From an uncultured Coriobacteriaceae bacterium (GTDB lineage: Bacteria; Actinomycetota; Coriobacteriia; Coriobacteriales; Eggerthellaceae), in contig CALDCB010000015.1 of assembly GCA_937937585.1 (NCBI GenBank), positions 62,001 through 126,000 on the forward strand: a stretch of 64,000 nucleotides of DNA. Direction: 5' to 3'. The notes below the pieces were generated by a model. That model did not search any database, was not told the origin of the DNA, and saw only the letters and a program-made list of their open reading frames with translations. How positions within the stretch are numbered: position 1 is the stretch's first letter; each line of letters begins with the position of its first letter. Positions 1 to 8,181 of this stretch are shown here, in pieces. The translations under genes were made by a program, and so were the position numbers.

Positions 1-1
1 T

Positions 2-298
2 GCTGCGGCACTTGGCTTCCTGTGCGCCATCATGAACATCGGCACCGGTTTCTCGTTCTTGATTTGTCTGGGCATTGCCGCGGCGTGCTTAGGGCTTGCC
101 TATCCCGCCCTTATTGGCACGCTTCTTCTGAAGGGAGCCTTGTCGGGCAGCCAAGACCCCCTTGCATTTGACAAGCGGATTCTTGGCATCACCTGCATCG
201 TAGCCGTCGTTGGTGCAGCACTGGCAGGCTTGGGAGTTCTTCTTGGCGGCGGCGCTAGCCTCGCCCTACCCACATTCCTGCAATTCCTGATCGCATAA
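2..298 (+). CDS. C-terminal part of a membrane protein, cut by the left edge
   Basis: The reading frame is open to the left edge, so only the last 98 residues or so are visible. They are strongly hydrophobic, with about three membrane segments (around 59-130, 200-250 and 265-295 in nucleotide coordinates) separated by a short polar loop containing SGSQDPLAFDKR. An ATG at 32 is present but has no ribosome binding site, so it is probably internal. I do not recognise the family. Small glycine- and alanine-rich helices of this kind occur in many unrelated membrane proteins. Confidence 0.5.
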   Translation, partial: AAALGFLCAIMNIGTGFSFLICLGIAAACLGLAYPALIGTLLLKGALSGSQDPLAFDKRILGITCIVAVVGAALAGLGVLLGGGASLALPTFLQFLIA

Positions 299-369
299 GC
301 AACAAGATTCAACGCGTTTCCAACGCGAACCGCTCAAATTCCAAACGAATCAAAACGAAGGGGACCATC

Positions 370-615
370 ATGACGAAGTCGAAAATCGCTCAGGCTACAG
401 AGAACATCGCCGACAAAGTTGTTGGCGCATATCAAACCACCGAGGACGCCGTTACAGGAACCTACAACAAAATTGAGAACGGCGTGACTGTCACCTACAC
501 CAAAATCGAAGACGCCTTTGTAGACCGCTTCCTTACCCGCAAAGGAGAAAGCGTCGAAGAAGCAAAGGAGCGTTTGCAAGAAAACCGAGTCAAACGCGAG
601 GAGCGTCGCCACTAG
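370..615 (+). CDS. Small hydrophilic protein of unknown function
   Basis: This is an 81-residue, highly charged protein with no signal peptide or membrane segment. The ATG at 370 is preceded by a GAAGGGG ribosome binding site. The central part repeats a similar unit (VTGTYNKIENG, VTVTYTKIEDA), suggesting helical, possibly amphipathic repeats, and the C-terminus is rich in Arg, Glu and Lys. It lies 71 bases after the membrane protein and ends just before a strong terminator, so the two may share a transcript. Similar small proteins are common in gut Actinobacteria, but I cannot assign a function. Confidence 0.7.
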   Translation: MTKSKIAQATENIADKVVGAYQTTEDAVTGTYNKIENGVTVTYTKIEDAFVDRFLTRKGESVEEAKERLQENRVKREERRH

Positions 616-648
616 CAACGACATCGCGAATCACGCTCAGCCTTCCCA

Positions 649-681
649 GGGGGTGCGGAAGTTCAAACCTTCCGCACCCCC
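649..681 (+). terminator. Rho-independent terminator after the small hydrophilic gene
   Basis: A 13-base perfect stem (GGGGGTGCGGAAG pairing with CTTCCGCACCCCC) with a short AT-rich loop is followed by TTTCC. It lies 34 bases after the stop codon of the preceding gene. Confidence 0.85.
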
Positions 682-871
682 TTTCCGATTCCTCTCCTTC
701 TTGTCCCGCATGAGGGAATCGACGGCGCAAAACACGCTTGTCTTTTAGACCATGGGATCCCCCCCTCTCGTTCGATCTAAGCCGCCAGGTTCTTCGCAGT
801 AGGAGCCCCTCCTTTCACAATGCAGATAAACGCAAAAGCTTCAAGCGGCAAGATGAAAGGAAGTGGTCGAT

Positions 872-1891
872 ATGGTGAACCCGATTACCAAAAAGGTGCT
901 TGCAGGAGTACCAACCGTGGCCCTTTCGGCCATGCTCGCCTGCACAATGGTCGGCTGCGGTGGCAGCGGTGCGACCGACGCAGCGCAAAGCGGATCCAGC
1001 AGCGCTGCGGCATCGGCGCAACCCGCCTACCAGTCGCAGTCAGTCGAGATCGACGGCAACACCTTCGAATCCGTAGCTGACGGCACGTTTTACGCTGGCG
1101 ATAAGGCCAAGAAGGACGGTTTCTACCTTCGCCTGAAGATCACGAACAACGGTGACAAGCTCATGAAGTTCACGGGCTTCAGCGTTAAAGCCGCGCAGGG
1201 CGAACTTGAAGCAGGCGACGAGATATTCCGTTCCAGCAAGGCCGCCGTGCTTGAGTACACCACCAACAATATCCCCGAAGCACTGTACGAAGGCGCCAAG
1301 TACGGAAACGATCGACCGGACATTCCGGCTGGCGAATCGGTTGAGTTCGTTTACTTCTGGGTTCCGAAGGCTCCTTACTACGGTCCAATCACCGTCAACA
1401 TCGACAGTCAATACAAGGTTGGCCAGAACCCTGCTGTAATGCGCTTCAACACCACGGGCGCCGAAACGGAAGAGTACAAAGCCATCGCAGCCGAAGGCGG
1501 CGACTCCAAGGCGGCCGAATCCACGACTGGCGTTGATTGCGCATCCTTCAAGATTGAAGCCACTGAAGGATTCGTTCTTGACAGCGGCAGCGCAAGCGAA
1601 CAGAAGGCACGCTTCTATAAGGAAGGCACCGACAGCTCTTTCAAGGTAGACGTGTTCCCGCGTTCGCCCGAAGAGGAAATCGCCAGCTTGCAGAAGACAT
1701 ACGAAGGCAAGGATATCGCCACCGATCAAGTGGACATCAAGGGCACCACGTGGCTTCGCCTGAAAGCCCCCGACAACACCTATACGATGTTCGCATCCGC
1801 GCCTAACGGCAAAACCGTGCGTGTGCAGATTCATCGCAAGCTGAACTGGGACGACGCACTGCCAATGCCTGAAAGCCTTACTTTGAAGTAA
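872..1891 (+). CDS. Lipoprotein with two extracytoplasmic domains
   Basis: The product is 339 residues from the ATG at 872. That start lies 8 bases after GAAAGGAAG, which is better placed than the GTG at 863. The N-terminus has a lysine-containing n-region, a hydrophobic stretch and a lipobox MVGC with Cys29, so it should be a surface-anchored lipoprotein. A Ser/Ala/Gln-rich linker follows. Residues of about 50-190 look like a DUF4352-type immunoglobulin-like domain (ITNNGDKLMKFTGFSV). The last 110 residues resemble the single domain of the lipoprotein at 14286-14855 (TWLRLKAPDNTYTMFA against TWVRHTAPNGTINLFA). Function unknown; ligand binding or adhesion would be inference. Confidence 0.8.
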   Translation: MVNPITKKVLAGVPTVALSAMLACTMVGCGGSGATDAAQSGSSSAAASAQPAYQSQSVEIDGNTFESVADGTFYAGDKAKKDGFYLRLKITNNGDKLMKFTGFSVKAAQGELEAGDEIFRSSKAAVLEYTTNNIPEALYEGAKYGNDRPDIPAGESVEFVYFWVPKAPYYGPITVNIDSQYKVGQNPAVMRFNTTGAETEEYKAIAAEGGDSKAAESTTGVDCASFKIEATEGFVLDSGSASEQKARFYKEGTDSSFKVDVFPRSPEEEIASLQKTYEGKDIATDQVDIKGTTWLRLKAPDNTYTMFASAPNGKTVRVQIHRKLNWDDALPMPESLTLK

Positions 1892-1912
1892 GTGACAAGC
1901 ACCTCCACGAAC

Positions 1913-1950
1913 GGGCCGGTTTCGGGACGCAGCTCACCCGAGGCCGGTCC
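1913..1950 (+). terminator. Terminator-like hairpin after the lipoprotein gene
   Basis: GGGCCGGTTTCGGG can pair over its whole length, with G-U pairs, with CCCGAGGCCGGTCC. The T-run is weak (TTCGC), so this may be an imperfect terminator or a stabilising hairpin. Confidence 0.5.
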
Positions 1951-2052
1951 TTCGCTGTGCGCTTTCCCCACCCAAACGACGCGCGGGACATCCCTCCGCG
2001 CAATGCATGGCATAATCTAAGGAAACATTCGGCCCGAATCCCAAAGGACACC

Positions 2053-4554
2053 ATGCACAACATCGATCACATCGAAGTGCGCGGCGCACGCGTGCACAAC
2101 CTGAAGAACGTGAACGTCGACATCCCATTGGGCGAGCTGGTGGCAATCGCGGGCGTTTCGGGGTCGGGCAAAAGCTCGCTGGCACTTGGCGTGCTGTACG
2201 CCGAAGGCTCGCGGCGCTACCTGGAAGCACTCTCAACCTACACACGCAACCGCATTTCGCAGGCTGGCAAGGCAACGGTTGACGACGTTCGTTACGTCCC
2301 CGCCGCACTGGCCCTTCACCAGCGACCGGCCGTCCCTAGCGTCCGTTCCACATTCGGCACCTCAAGCGAGCTATTGAACAGCCTGCGCCTTCTGTTCTCG
2401 CGCGTAGGCAGCCACGTATGCCCGAACTGCGGCAAGCATGTCCCGCCCACCTTAAACGTAGCCGCCGAGCTGCCAATCCCCTGTCCCAACTGCGGCACCG
2501 AGTTCTTCGGGCCGGGCGCCGAACAGCTTGCCTTCAACAGCGAGGGCGCATGTCCCACCTGCAGCGGAACCGGCATCGCACGCACGGTGAACCGCGCCGC
2601 TTTGGTCCCCGACGAAAGCAAGACCATCGACGAAGGCGCCGTGGTGGTGTGGGGTTCGCTTATGTGGGACCTGATGAAGCAGGTGTGCGGCGCCATGGGC
2701 GTGCGCACCAACGTGCCGTTTTCCGAATTAACCGTCGAAGAACGCGACATCGTGTTCAACGGCCCCGCCGAGAAGAAACACATCCTGTACAAAGCCAAGA
2801 AGGGCGACGACTTCGCCGAGCTTGATTTCACCTACTTCAACGCAGTGCGCACCGTCGAGAACGCGCTGTCGAAAGCTAAGGACGAGAAGGGCCTGCGCCG
2901 TGTTGCGAAGTACCTGACCGAAGGCCCCTGCCCTGATTGCCATGGCACACGTCTATCCGATGCAGCGCGCGGTCCGCTAGTGCGCGGCATCAACCTGGCT
3001 CAAGCAGCAGAAATGACACTTAACCAGGCTGTTGAATGGGTGACTGAGGTTCCCGAAAGCCTACCCGAAGAAATGCGCCCCATGGCGAAGTCGATCTGCG
3101 ATTCGTTCCAGAGCACCGCCAAGCGCCTGCTGCAGCTGGGGTTGGGATACCTTTCACTTGACCGCGCCGGGTCGACCCTTTCCACGGGAGAGCGACAGCG
3201 TGTGCAGCTTGCCCGCTCGGTTCGCAACCGCACTACGGGCGTGCTCTACGTTATGGACGAGCCATCAATCGGTTTGCATCCCGCCAATATCGACGGCCTT
3301 CTGGGCGTGATGCGCGACCTTATCGCCGACGGCAACTCCGTGGTGATGGTCGATCACGACACGCGCATCCTACGTGCTTCAGACTACCTGGTTGAAATGG
3401 GGCCCGCAGCCGGCGCTGATGGCGGCATGGTGGTCTCGCAAGGCACCATTCAAGAAGTTGCAGCTAACCAAGATTCGATCATCGGCCCCTACCTGTCGGG
3501 TGCCATTCGCGTGGCAACGCGCCCGCATGCCAAGCCCGACGAGATGTTCGACCTAGGTCGCATCCATCTGGAATCCACCGGCTTGCATACCGTGAAACCC
3601 CTTTCCATCGATATCCCGAAGGGACGCTTGATTGCGGTAACGGGCGTATCGGGGTCGGGAAAGACCACCCTTGTCTTGGAAACCCTCATTCCCGCGCTTG
3701 CGGCAAACGCTGCTGACGAACCGCTGCCCCAGCACGTAAGCGCAATTACAGCTGACAGCATCAAGCGCGTGAACCTGATTGATGCCACCCCTATTGGCAT
3801 CAACGTGCGCTCGACGGTGGCAACCTACTCCGACGTGCTTGACATCCTGCGCCGTTCCTACGCACGCACCAACGCCGCCGCTGCCGCGGGCTTGAAGATG
3901 GGCGACTTCTCGTACAACACGGGAAACCTGCGCTGCCCCACCTGCGACGGCACCGGTCAGATCTCGCTTGACGTGCAATTCTTGCCCGACGTGGACATCG
4001 CGTGCCCCGATTGCCGTGGCTCGCGTTACGGCGAGGCGGCAAATGCGATTCGTCGCCCCGAGAAAGGCAAGCCGGCCAACGAGGGCTTAAGCCTGCCGCA
4101 ACTTTTGGCCCTTTCGGTTGACGAGGCGCTGCCGCACGTCAAGGATGTGAAAAAGGCATACGAGAAGCTGCAAACCCTACATGACCTGGGGCTTGGTTAT
4201 CTTACCCTGGGTGAAGCCACACCCGCGCTTTCCGGCGGCGAAGCACAGCGCCTGAAGCTGGCAAGCGAGATGAGCCGCGGGCAAGCAGACGCCGTGTTCG
4301 TGTTCGACGAACCGACAATCGGCCTGCACCCACGCGACGTCGAAACGCTGCTTGCCGTATTCCAGAGGCTTGTCGAGCAGGGCGCAACGGTGGTGGTCAT
4401 CGAGCACGATCTGGATTTCATTGCCAACGCCGACTACGTCATCGACATGGGACCGCACGGCGGAAGTAACGGCGGTCGCGTGGTGGCATGCGGCACGCCC
4501 GCTGAAATCGCCGCCAACCCCAGCAGCATCACCGGCCGTTACCTAGAGGTTTAG
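2053..4554 (+). CDS. UvrA-like ABC ATPase without the UvrB-binding domain
   Basis: The product is 833 residues from the ATG at 2053 (AAAGGA eight bases upstream); in-frame codons further upstream lack a ribosome site. It has two ABC cassettes: Walker A GVSGSGKSS near residue 40 with signature LSTGERQRVQLA, and GVSGSGKTT with signature LSGGEAQRLKLA. Zinc modules are seen as CPNCG, CPTCSGTG, CPDCHGTR and CPTCDGTG...CPDCRGSR. After the first Walker A the chain runs straight from the RRYLEALSTYTRN region to the zinc module, so the UvrB-binding insertion of true UvrA (about 940 residues) seems absent. It is therefore probably a UvrA2-like paralogue, a class known for roles in DNA-damage or drug tolerance. 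It meets the alkyltransferase gene tail to tail. Confidence 0.88.
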   Translation: MHNIDHIEVRGARVHNLKNVNVDIPLGELVAIAGVSGSGKSSLALGVLYAEGSRRYLEALSTYTRNRISQAGKATVDDVRYVPAALALHQRPAVPSVRSTFGTSSELLNSLRLLFSRVGSHVCPNCGKHVPPTLNVAAELPIPCPNCGTEFFGPGAEQLAFNSEGACPTCSGTGIARTVNRAALVPDESKTIDEGAVVVWGSLMWDLMKQVCGAMGVRTNVPFSELTVEERDIVFNGPAEKKHILYKAKKGDDFAELDFTYFNAVRTVENALSKAKDEKGLRRVAKYLTEGPCPDCHGTRLSDAARGPLVRGINLAQAAEMTLNQAVEWVTEVPESLPEEMRPMAKSICDSFQSTAKRLLQLGLGYLSLDRAGSTLSTGERQRVQLARSVRNRTTGVLYVMDEPSIGLHPANIDGLLGVMRDLIADGNSVVMVDHDTRILRASDYLVEMGPAAGADGGMVVSQGTIQEVAANQDSIIGPYLSGAIRVATRPHAKPDEMFDLGRIHLESTGLHTVKPLSIDIPKGRLIAVTGVSGSGKTTLVLETLIPALAANAADEPLPQHVSAITADSIKRVNLIDATPIGINVRSTVATYSDVLDILRRSYARTNAAAAAGLKMGDFSYNTGNLRCPTCDGTGQISLDVQFLPDVDIACPDCRGSRYGEAANAIRRPEKGKPANEGLSLPQLLALSVDEALPHVKDVKKAYEKLQTLHDLGLGYLTLGEATPALSGGEAQRLKLASEMSRGQADAVFVFDEPTIGLHPRDVETLLAVFQRLVEQGATVVVIEHDLDFIANADYVIDMGPHGGSNGGRVVACGTPAEIAANPSSITGRYLEV

Positions 4555-5091
4555 CAAAGAACCGATCCGCTCGCCCTTCGGAAGAAAAAAGCGGCTAGTA
4601 TCAACACCTTCAAGCTGAAGAAGCTTGATCTTATTGTTGAGCCCCGAACCATACCCCGTAAGGTTTCCATTCGCTCCAACTACGCGATGGCATGGAATGA
4701 TCAGGGAGATCTCATTGTGTCCAATAGCTCCGCCAACCGCCTGAGCCGACACCTTCGCCACACCGCGCTGCTTCGCCAGCAAGTCAGCGATCGCGCCGTA
4801 CGTAGTTGTTTGACCATATGGGATATCAAGCAAAAGGCGCCACACCGCTTGACGAAACTCGCTACCAGCCGGATTCAGCGGCAGGGTGAAATCAGGTTCT
4901 TCCCCTGAGAAGTAAACATCAAGCCAACGTCTGGTTTCTGCAAGAACATGCGTTTTCCGCTGCAAGCATTCCGCAGGCAGCGTTTCGGCAAAGAACCTGC
5001 CGCCTTCTATCCATAGGCCGATCAGCGCGGTTTCATCCGACGCCAACAAGATGTCGCCAAGGGGCGAGTCGTAATGCTGCACGTAAACCAT
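4543..5091 (-). CDS. ogt: Methylated-DNA--protein-cysteine methyltransferase
   Basis: This 182-residue protein repairs O6-alkylguanine by transferring the alkyl group to its own cysteine. The active-site motif IIPCHRVVGANG is present with Cys134, preceded by the helix-turn-helix region PYGQTTTYGAIADLL. The C-terminal GYGSGLNNKIKLLQLEG is typical of the family. Its 3' end overlaps the end of the UvrA-like gene by 12 bases in convergent orientation. The pairing of two DNA-repair-type genes may be coincidental. Length and motifs are complete, so it is probably active. Confidence 0.93.
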   Translation of the reverse strand: MVYVQHYDSPLGDILLASDETALIGLWIEGGRFFAETLPAECLQRKTHVLAETRRWLDVYFSGEEPDFTLPLNPAGSEFRQAVWRLLLDIPYGQTTTYGAIADLLAKQRGVAKVSAQAVGGAIGHNEISLIIPCHRVVGANGNLTGYGSGLNNKIKLLQLEGVDTSRFFLPKGERIGSLLNL

Positions 5092-5140
5092 TCGCTATCC
5101 CCAACCAAACGGTCGCCGCAACGGGGTACACCACGTAGAT

Positions 5141-5977
5141 CTAAAAACCGACGATCAGACCGCCACGCTCGGCATAATAGCTGCACAGCCCCCTGGTCGG
5201 AAGAATATCGATCGTAGAATTGCTCCACGCTTCCAGAATGCTGTCCCTCAAAGCCTGAGCGACGATGTGGTTATCGCAGTGGCTGATGGCAACGTGACCA
5301 CCGGCAAAACCGCGTTCCTTCATTAAGTCGATGAGCGCGCGGACCGCTTTCTTAGGGCCCTTAGTTTTGCCCTCGATGACGATCTTGCCTTCGTCGCTTG
5401 CGCTGCCAATGCCCCACATGCCCAGCGCCTTCGCAAGGAAACCAGTCATTTTGTTCATGCGGCCGTTTTTGATGAGATTGTCGAACGAAGACAGCGCGAA
5501 AATGCACTTGGTCTTGTCCAGAAACTGATTCGCGCGAACAACAGCCTCATCGAAATCGATGCCTTCACGAGCGAGCTTTTCAAGCTCGCGCACGCACAGA
5601 ACAAGCTCGGGGCCGGTGGAGCCGGAATCAAGCACCGCGATCTTCTTTTCGGGGTGAGCCCCAAGCGCCATGTCCATAGCGGTAAGGGCGCTATTCATGC
5701 TGCCAGAAAGCTGGGAGGAAATAGTGATGGCAAACGTGCAGTCAGCCTTCTCAAACTGCTCAAGCCACGTACCCGGTGCAGGGCACGACGTGTGACTGGC
5801 CGATTTCTCCTGCTCCATGTCGTGAAGCATCCTCTGCACGTCAAGGTCCTCGTTGTCGATGAAGTCTTCGTGGCCGACGCTGATAACAAACGGCACGCTG
5901 GTCAGTTCGATGTAGTCAGAGCTATACGTCATAGGAAGAATGTCGCAACTAGAGTCTGTGACAACGCTCCACTTCAT
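5141..5977 (-). CDS. DegV family fatty-acid-binding protein
   Basis: The product is 278 residues, taken from the ATG at 5977, which follows GAAAGGA by eight bases; an ATG seven codons upstream would place the ribosome site inside the gene. The N-terminal VVTDSSCDI matches the DegV hallmark (TDS-CD), and TCFAITISSQLSGSMNSA-type and VLDSGSTGPELVL segments follow in the expected order. DegV proteins bind one long-chain fatty acid and act as the FakB component that presents it to a kinase FakA. No FakA gene is visible here. The gene stands alone, 49 bases downstream of the alkyltransferase start. Confidence 0.88.
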   Translation of the reverse strand: MKWSVVTDSSCDILPMTYSSDYIELTSVPFVISVGHEDFIDNEDLDVQRMLHDMEQEKSASHTSCPAPGTWLEQFEKADCTFAITISSQLSGSMNSALTAMDMALGAHPEKKIAVLDSGSTGPELVLCVRELEKLAREGIDFDEAVVRANQFLDKTKCIFALSSFDNLIKNGRMNKMTGFLAKALGMWGIGSASDEGKIVIEGKTKGPKKAVRALIDLMKERGFAGGHVAISHCDNHIVAQALRDSILEAWSNSTIDILPTRGLCSYYAERGGLIVGF

Positions 5978-6256
5978 GCTGCTGATCCTTTCCGGCAAAC
6001 GAAAACGTCCGATCCTCAGATCAATCGCTTCGCACTAAGTCCCTTTAACCCTTGCTCAATTGAAGAATACGACGATTTTCGTCGCAAAACACTAACGGAC
6101 ACAATGATATCGGTACTCTTCAACAGAAGGCAATGATTTGTGGCAGATCTACAGTTGAAAGGTTGCCTATTTGCTTCTTTAGAAAAAAAGAGAAAGCACT
6201 TCTCTTATAGGGGCTACAATCGGTACCGAACATTTTCGTCGAAACGAGGTTAAACC

Positions 6257-6760
6257 ATGAGCGACAGCCGTTACTCCGTTATCTTCAGCAGTAAAACCGG
6301 CAACACCGCACAACTCGCGGAAGCCATTCGCGGTGCCCTGCCAGAAAGCCTTTGCGATTATTTTGGCGACACCTCTATCGAAAACCCCAGCTCAGAGATG
6401 TTCTACGTTGGCTTTTGGACCAATCAAGGCAAGGCCGATGACGCCACCCTGCGCTTCCTCAAGACACTGCATGATAAGAAGATCTTCCTGTTCGGCACGG
6501 CGGGATTCGGTGGCAGCGACGATTACTTCCAAGCGATTCTTGACAGAACAAAGGAATCCATCGACAACAGCAACACCGTTATCGGTACGTTTATGTGCCA
6601 AGGAAAGATGCCGCAGTCGGTGCGCGATCGCTATATCAAGATGAAAGAACAGCCAAACTGCATGCCCAACATCGACCAAATGATAGGCAACTTCGACAAG
6701 GCCCTTTCTCACCCCGACGAAAACGACCTGAAAGCGCTCAAAAAAGCAGTCGCTGAATAA
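6257..6760 (+). CDS. Flavodoxin family protein, BilS-like
   Basis: The product is 167 residues. The N-terminal phosphate-binding loop SSKTGNTAQLA is that of a flavodoxin, followed by FYVGFWTNQGKADD and LFGTAGFGGSDDYF, which bind FMN in this family. The sequence fits the short flavodoxins named BilS, found in gut bacteria with the bilirubin reductase BilR. I recall that family from annotation and cannot check it here, and no bilR is in this window. It is monocistronic, with an upstream TACAAT box at about 6214 and a terminator just after the stop. It probably serves as an electron carrier. Confidence 0.8.
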   Translation: MSDSRYSVIFSSKTGNTAQLAEAIRGALPESLCDYFGDTSIENPSSEMFYVGFWTNQGKADDATLRFLKTLHDKKIFLFGTAGFGGSDDYFQAILDRTKESIDNSNTVIGTFMCQGKMPQSVRDRYIKMKEQPNCMPNIDQMIGNFDKALSHPDENDLKALKKAVAE

Positions 6761-6780
6761 CAGCAAGTCCACGAACAATG

Positions 6781-6816
6781 AAGCGAGGGGAGGGGGCTTT
6801 CCCCTTTGTCTCGCTT
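6781..6816 (+). terminator. Terminator after the flavodoxin gene
   Basis: AAGCGAG pairs with CTCGCTT, with an inner AGGGG/CCCCT stem, followed by TTTCGTT. It lies 20 bases after the flavodoxin stop. Confidence 0.65.
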
Positions 6817-6877
6817 TTCGTTCTCAGGATCGCACAAAGCAACTTAGCGACCTACCGAAATGTTTCGTGCTTGTCCC

Positions 6878-7525
6878 CTAAAGTCCCCAGCGGGCATATT
6901 CTAGGTAACCGCTCACGCTATAATGATCGGCCCAATCATCGGCCGGATAACCTTCCCCGCCAACAGCTCCAAGATAACCGTTATCGACCTTTTCGCCGTT
7001 TTCGTTCACAACCAAGGCGTACCAGTGGCCAAAGCTGTGTGCGGGCTTGCGCAACTGGCAAGCAAGCGTTAGCTTCGATTCACCCTCCTTGCGGAAAAAC
7101 GCACCGGCAGCTTTGATCTTTTCGATAAGCGTCCCGTCAAACCAAAAGCAAATGAACGGCGTTTCAAACGCGTCCGTAAGCGATCCGGCTTCGCCGTTGT
7201 ACACATAACAGAACAGAGCGCGATCGCGCGATTGGGAAAGCAACTCAACCTCGCTTTCCTTCAGCTTGAACTCCACCGTCGTGATAGCTCCAGGATGATC
7301 GGGGTCCTCGCGCACGTTCGTCACGGCCGTTTTCACCTGAAAGAAGAACGTCTCGGGAGGCGTACCGGGTTTTTCAAGCTGCTGCTTCAGGTTCAAAGAC
7401 ACAACATCGACGCCCATGTCCGCAGGCGGGCGAAGAGCATCCAGGCCATTGCGGTACAGCGAGCTCATAAGCTGATACTCTCCGGTGCAACCGTTGTAAA
7501 GCGCGTCGAAAAAGTACTGGACCAC
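6878..7525 (-). CDS. DUF4365-like protein with a possible PD-(D/E)XK nuclease fold
   Basis: The product is 215 residues if it starts at the GTG at 7525, which lies six bases after AAGGAG; the ATG at 7531 directly abuts that site and is less likely. The first 70 residues contain GEYQLMSSLYRNGLDA, then MGVDVVSL, then FFFQVKTA. This E...D...Q-x-K series matches the layout of the PD-(D/E)XK-like DUF4365 domain, though I assign it from pattern only. The remainder holds YALVVNENGEKVDNGYLG. It lies 61 bases beyond the end of the next upstream gene on the same strand, near a VirD4-like ATPase gene, so it could belong to that group. Confidence 0.65.
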   Translation of the reverse strand: MVQYFFDALYNGCTGEYQLMSSLYRNGLDALRPPADMGVDVVSLNLKQQLEKPGTPPETFFFQVKTAVTNVREDPDHPGAITTVEFKLKESEVELLSQSRDRALFCYVYNGEAGSLTDAFETPFICFWFDGTLIEKIKAAGAFFRKEGESKLTLACQLRKPAHSFGHWYALVVNENGEKVDNGYLGAVGGEGYPADDWADHYSVSGYLEYARWGL

Positions 7526-7586
7526 GTGCATCTCCTTAGGTTTCGGATCAAACGTCTAGATTCTAGCGTTGCGATACATGCGATTA

Positions 7587-8168
7587 CTAGAGGAACTTCT
7601 CGTTTTGAACCTTCAAATACGGAGCGACCGTCCCAGAGCATTCCTCAATCATCGCACGCGCGCGTTTGAAAACCGTTTCACGCATATCGTCATCTTCCAA
7701 AACGATTTGCGTGATAAGAGCCTTTGTCGGCTGCAATTCGTTAAGCCAAGGTTCGTTTTCCCACAGGTCTTTAAGACGATCCGTGGCATCGAGCACCTTG
7801 TTGTACGGGGTATCCGGCAACGTGGCAAGCGCCCCTTCTTTGTTATGGCGAACTTCCCATACGAATACGCAAGCAGGGTTTTCGATCTGGGTATACGCTT
7901 TCGTCGAACTGTTCTCAAGCTTCGCCGATGCTTGAGGATCAGTCCGCGCAAGATAGGCAGCACGGCTTGGCAAAGCATCAGCAATGGGACTGGTGATCCC
8001 AAGGATCTCCTCGGCGTGCACGCGATACGCGTCGCACACATCAAACGGAACCCTACGCTCAGCCTGAACCAATTCGCTGTCCTTCGCCTTGCAGGCTGCG
8101 CGCTCACGAGCAGCGTTTGCGCAAGCGATACGTTCGCTTAAGCTTGCTCGAGCATCAATGTCGTTCAT
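7587..8168 (-). CDS. Uncharacterised protein downstream of the VirD4-like ATPase
   Basis: The product is 193 residues from the ATG at 8168; frame continues upstream only as an out-of-frame shadow of the ATPase gene. It begins 13 bases after the ATPase stop, so the two are almost certainly co-transcribed. The protein is acidic and soluble, with an Arg/Ala-rich helical N-terminus (SERIACANAARERAACKAK) and no signal peptide. A segment ACVFVWEVRHNKEGALATL could be a beta core. I recognise no family. Its position suggests a partner or substrate of the ATPase, which is inference. Confidence 0.7.
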   Translation of the reverse strand: MNDIDARASLSERIACANAARERAACKAKDSELVQAERRVPFDVCDAYRVHAEEILGITSPIADALPSRAAYLARTDPQASAKLENSSTKAYTQIENPACVFVWEVRHNKEGALATLPDTPYNKVLDATDRLKDLWENEPWLNELQPTKALITQIVLEDDDMRETVFKRARAMIEECSGTVAPYLKVQNEKFL

Positions 8169-8181
8169 GACCTCCCCTTCC

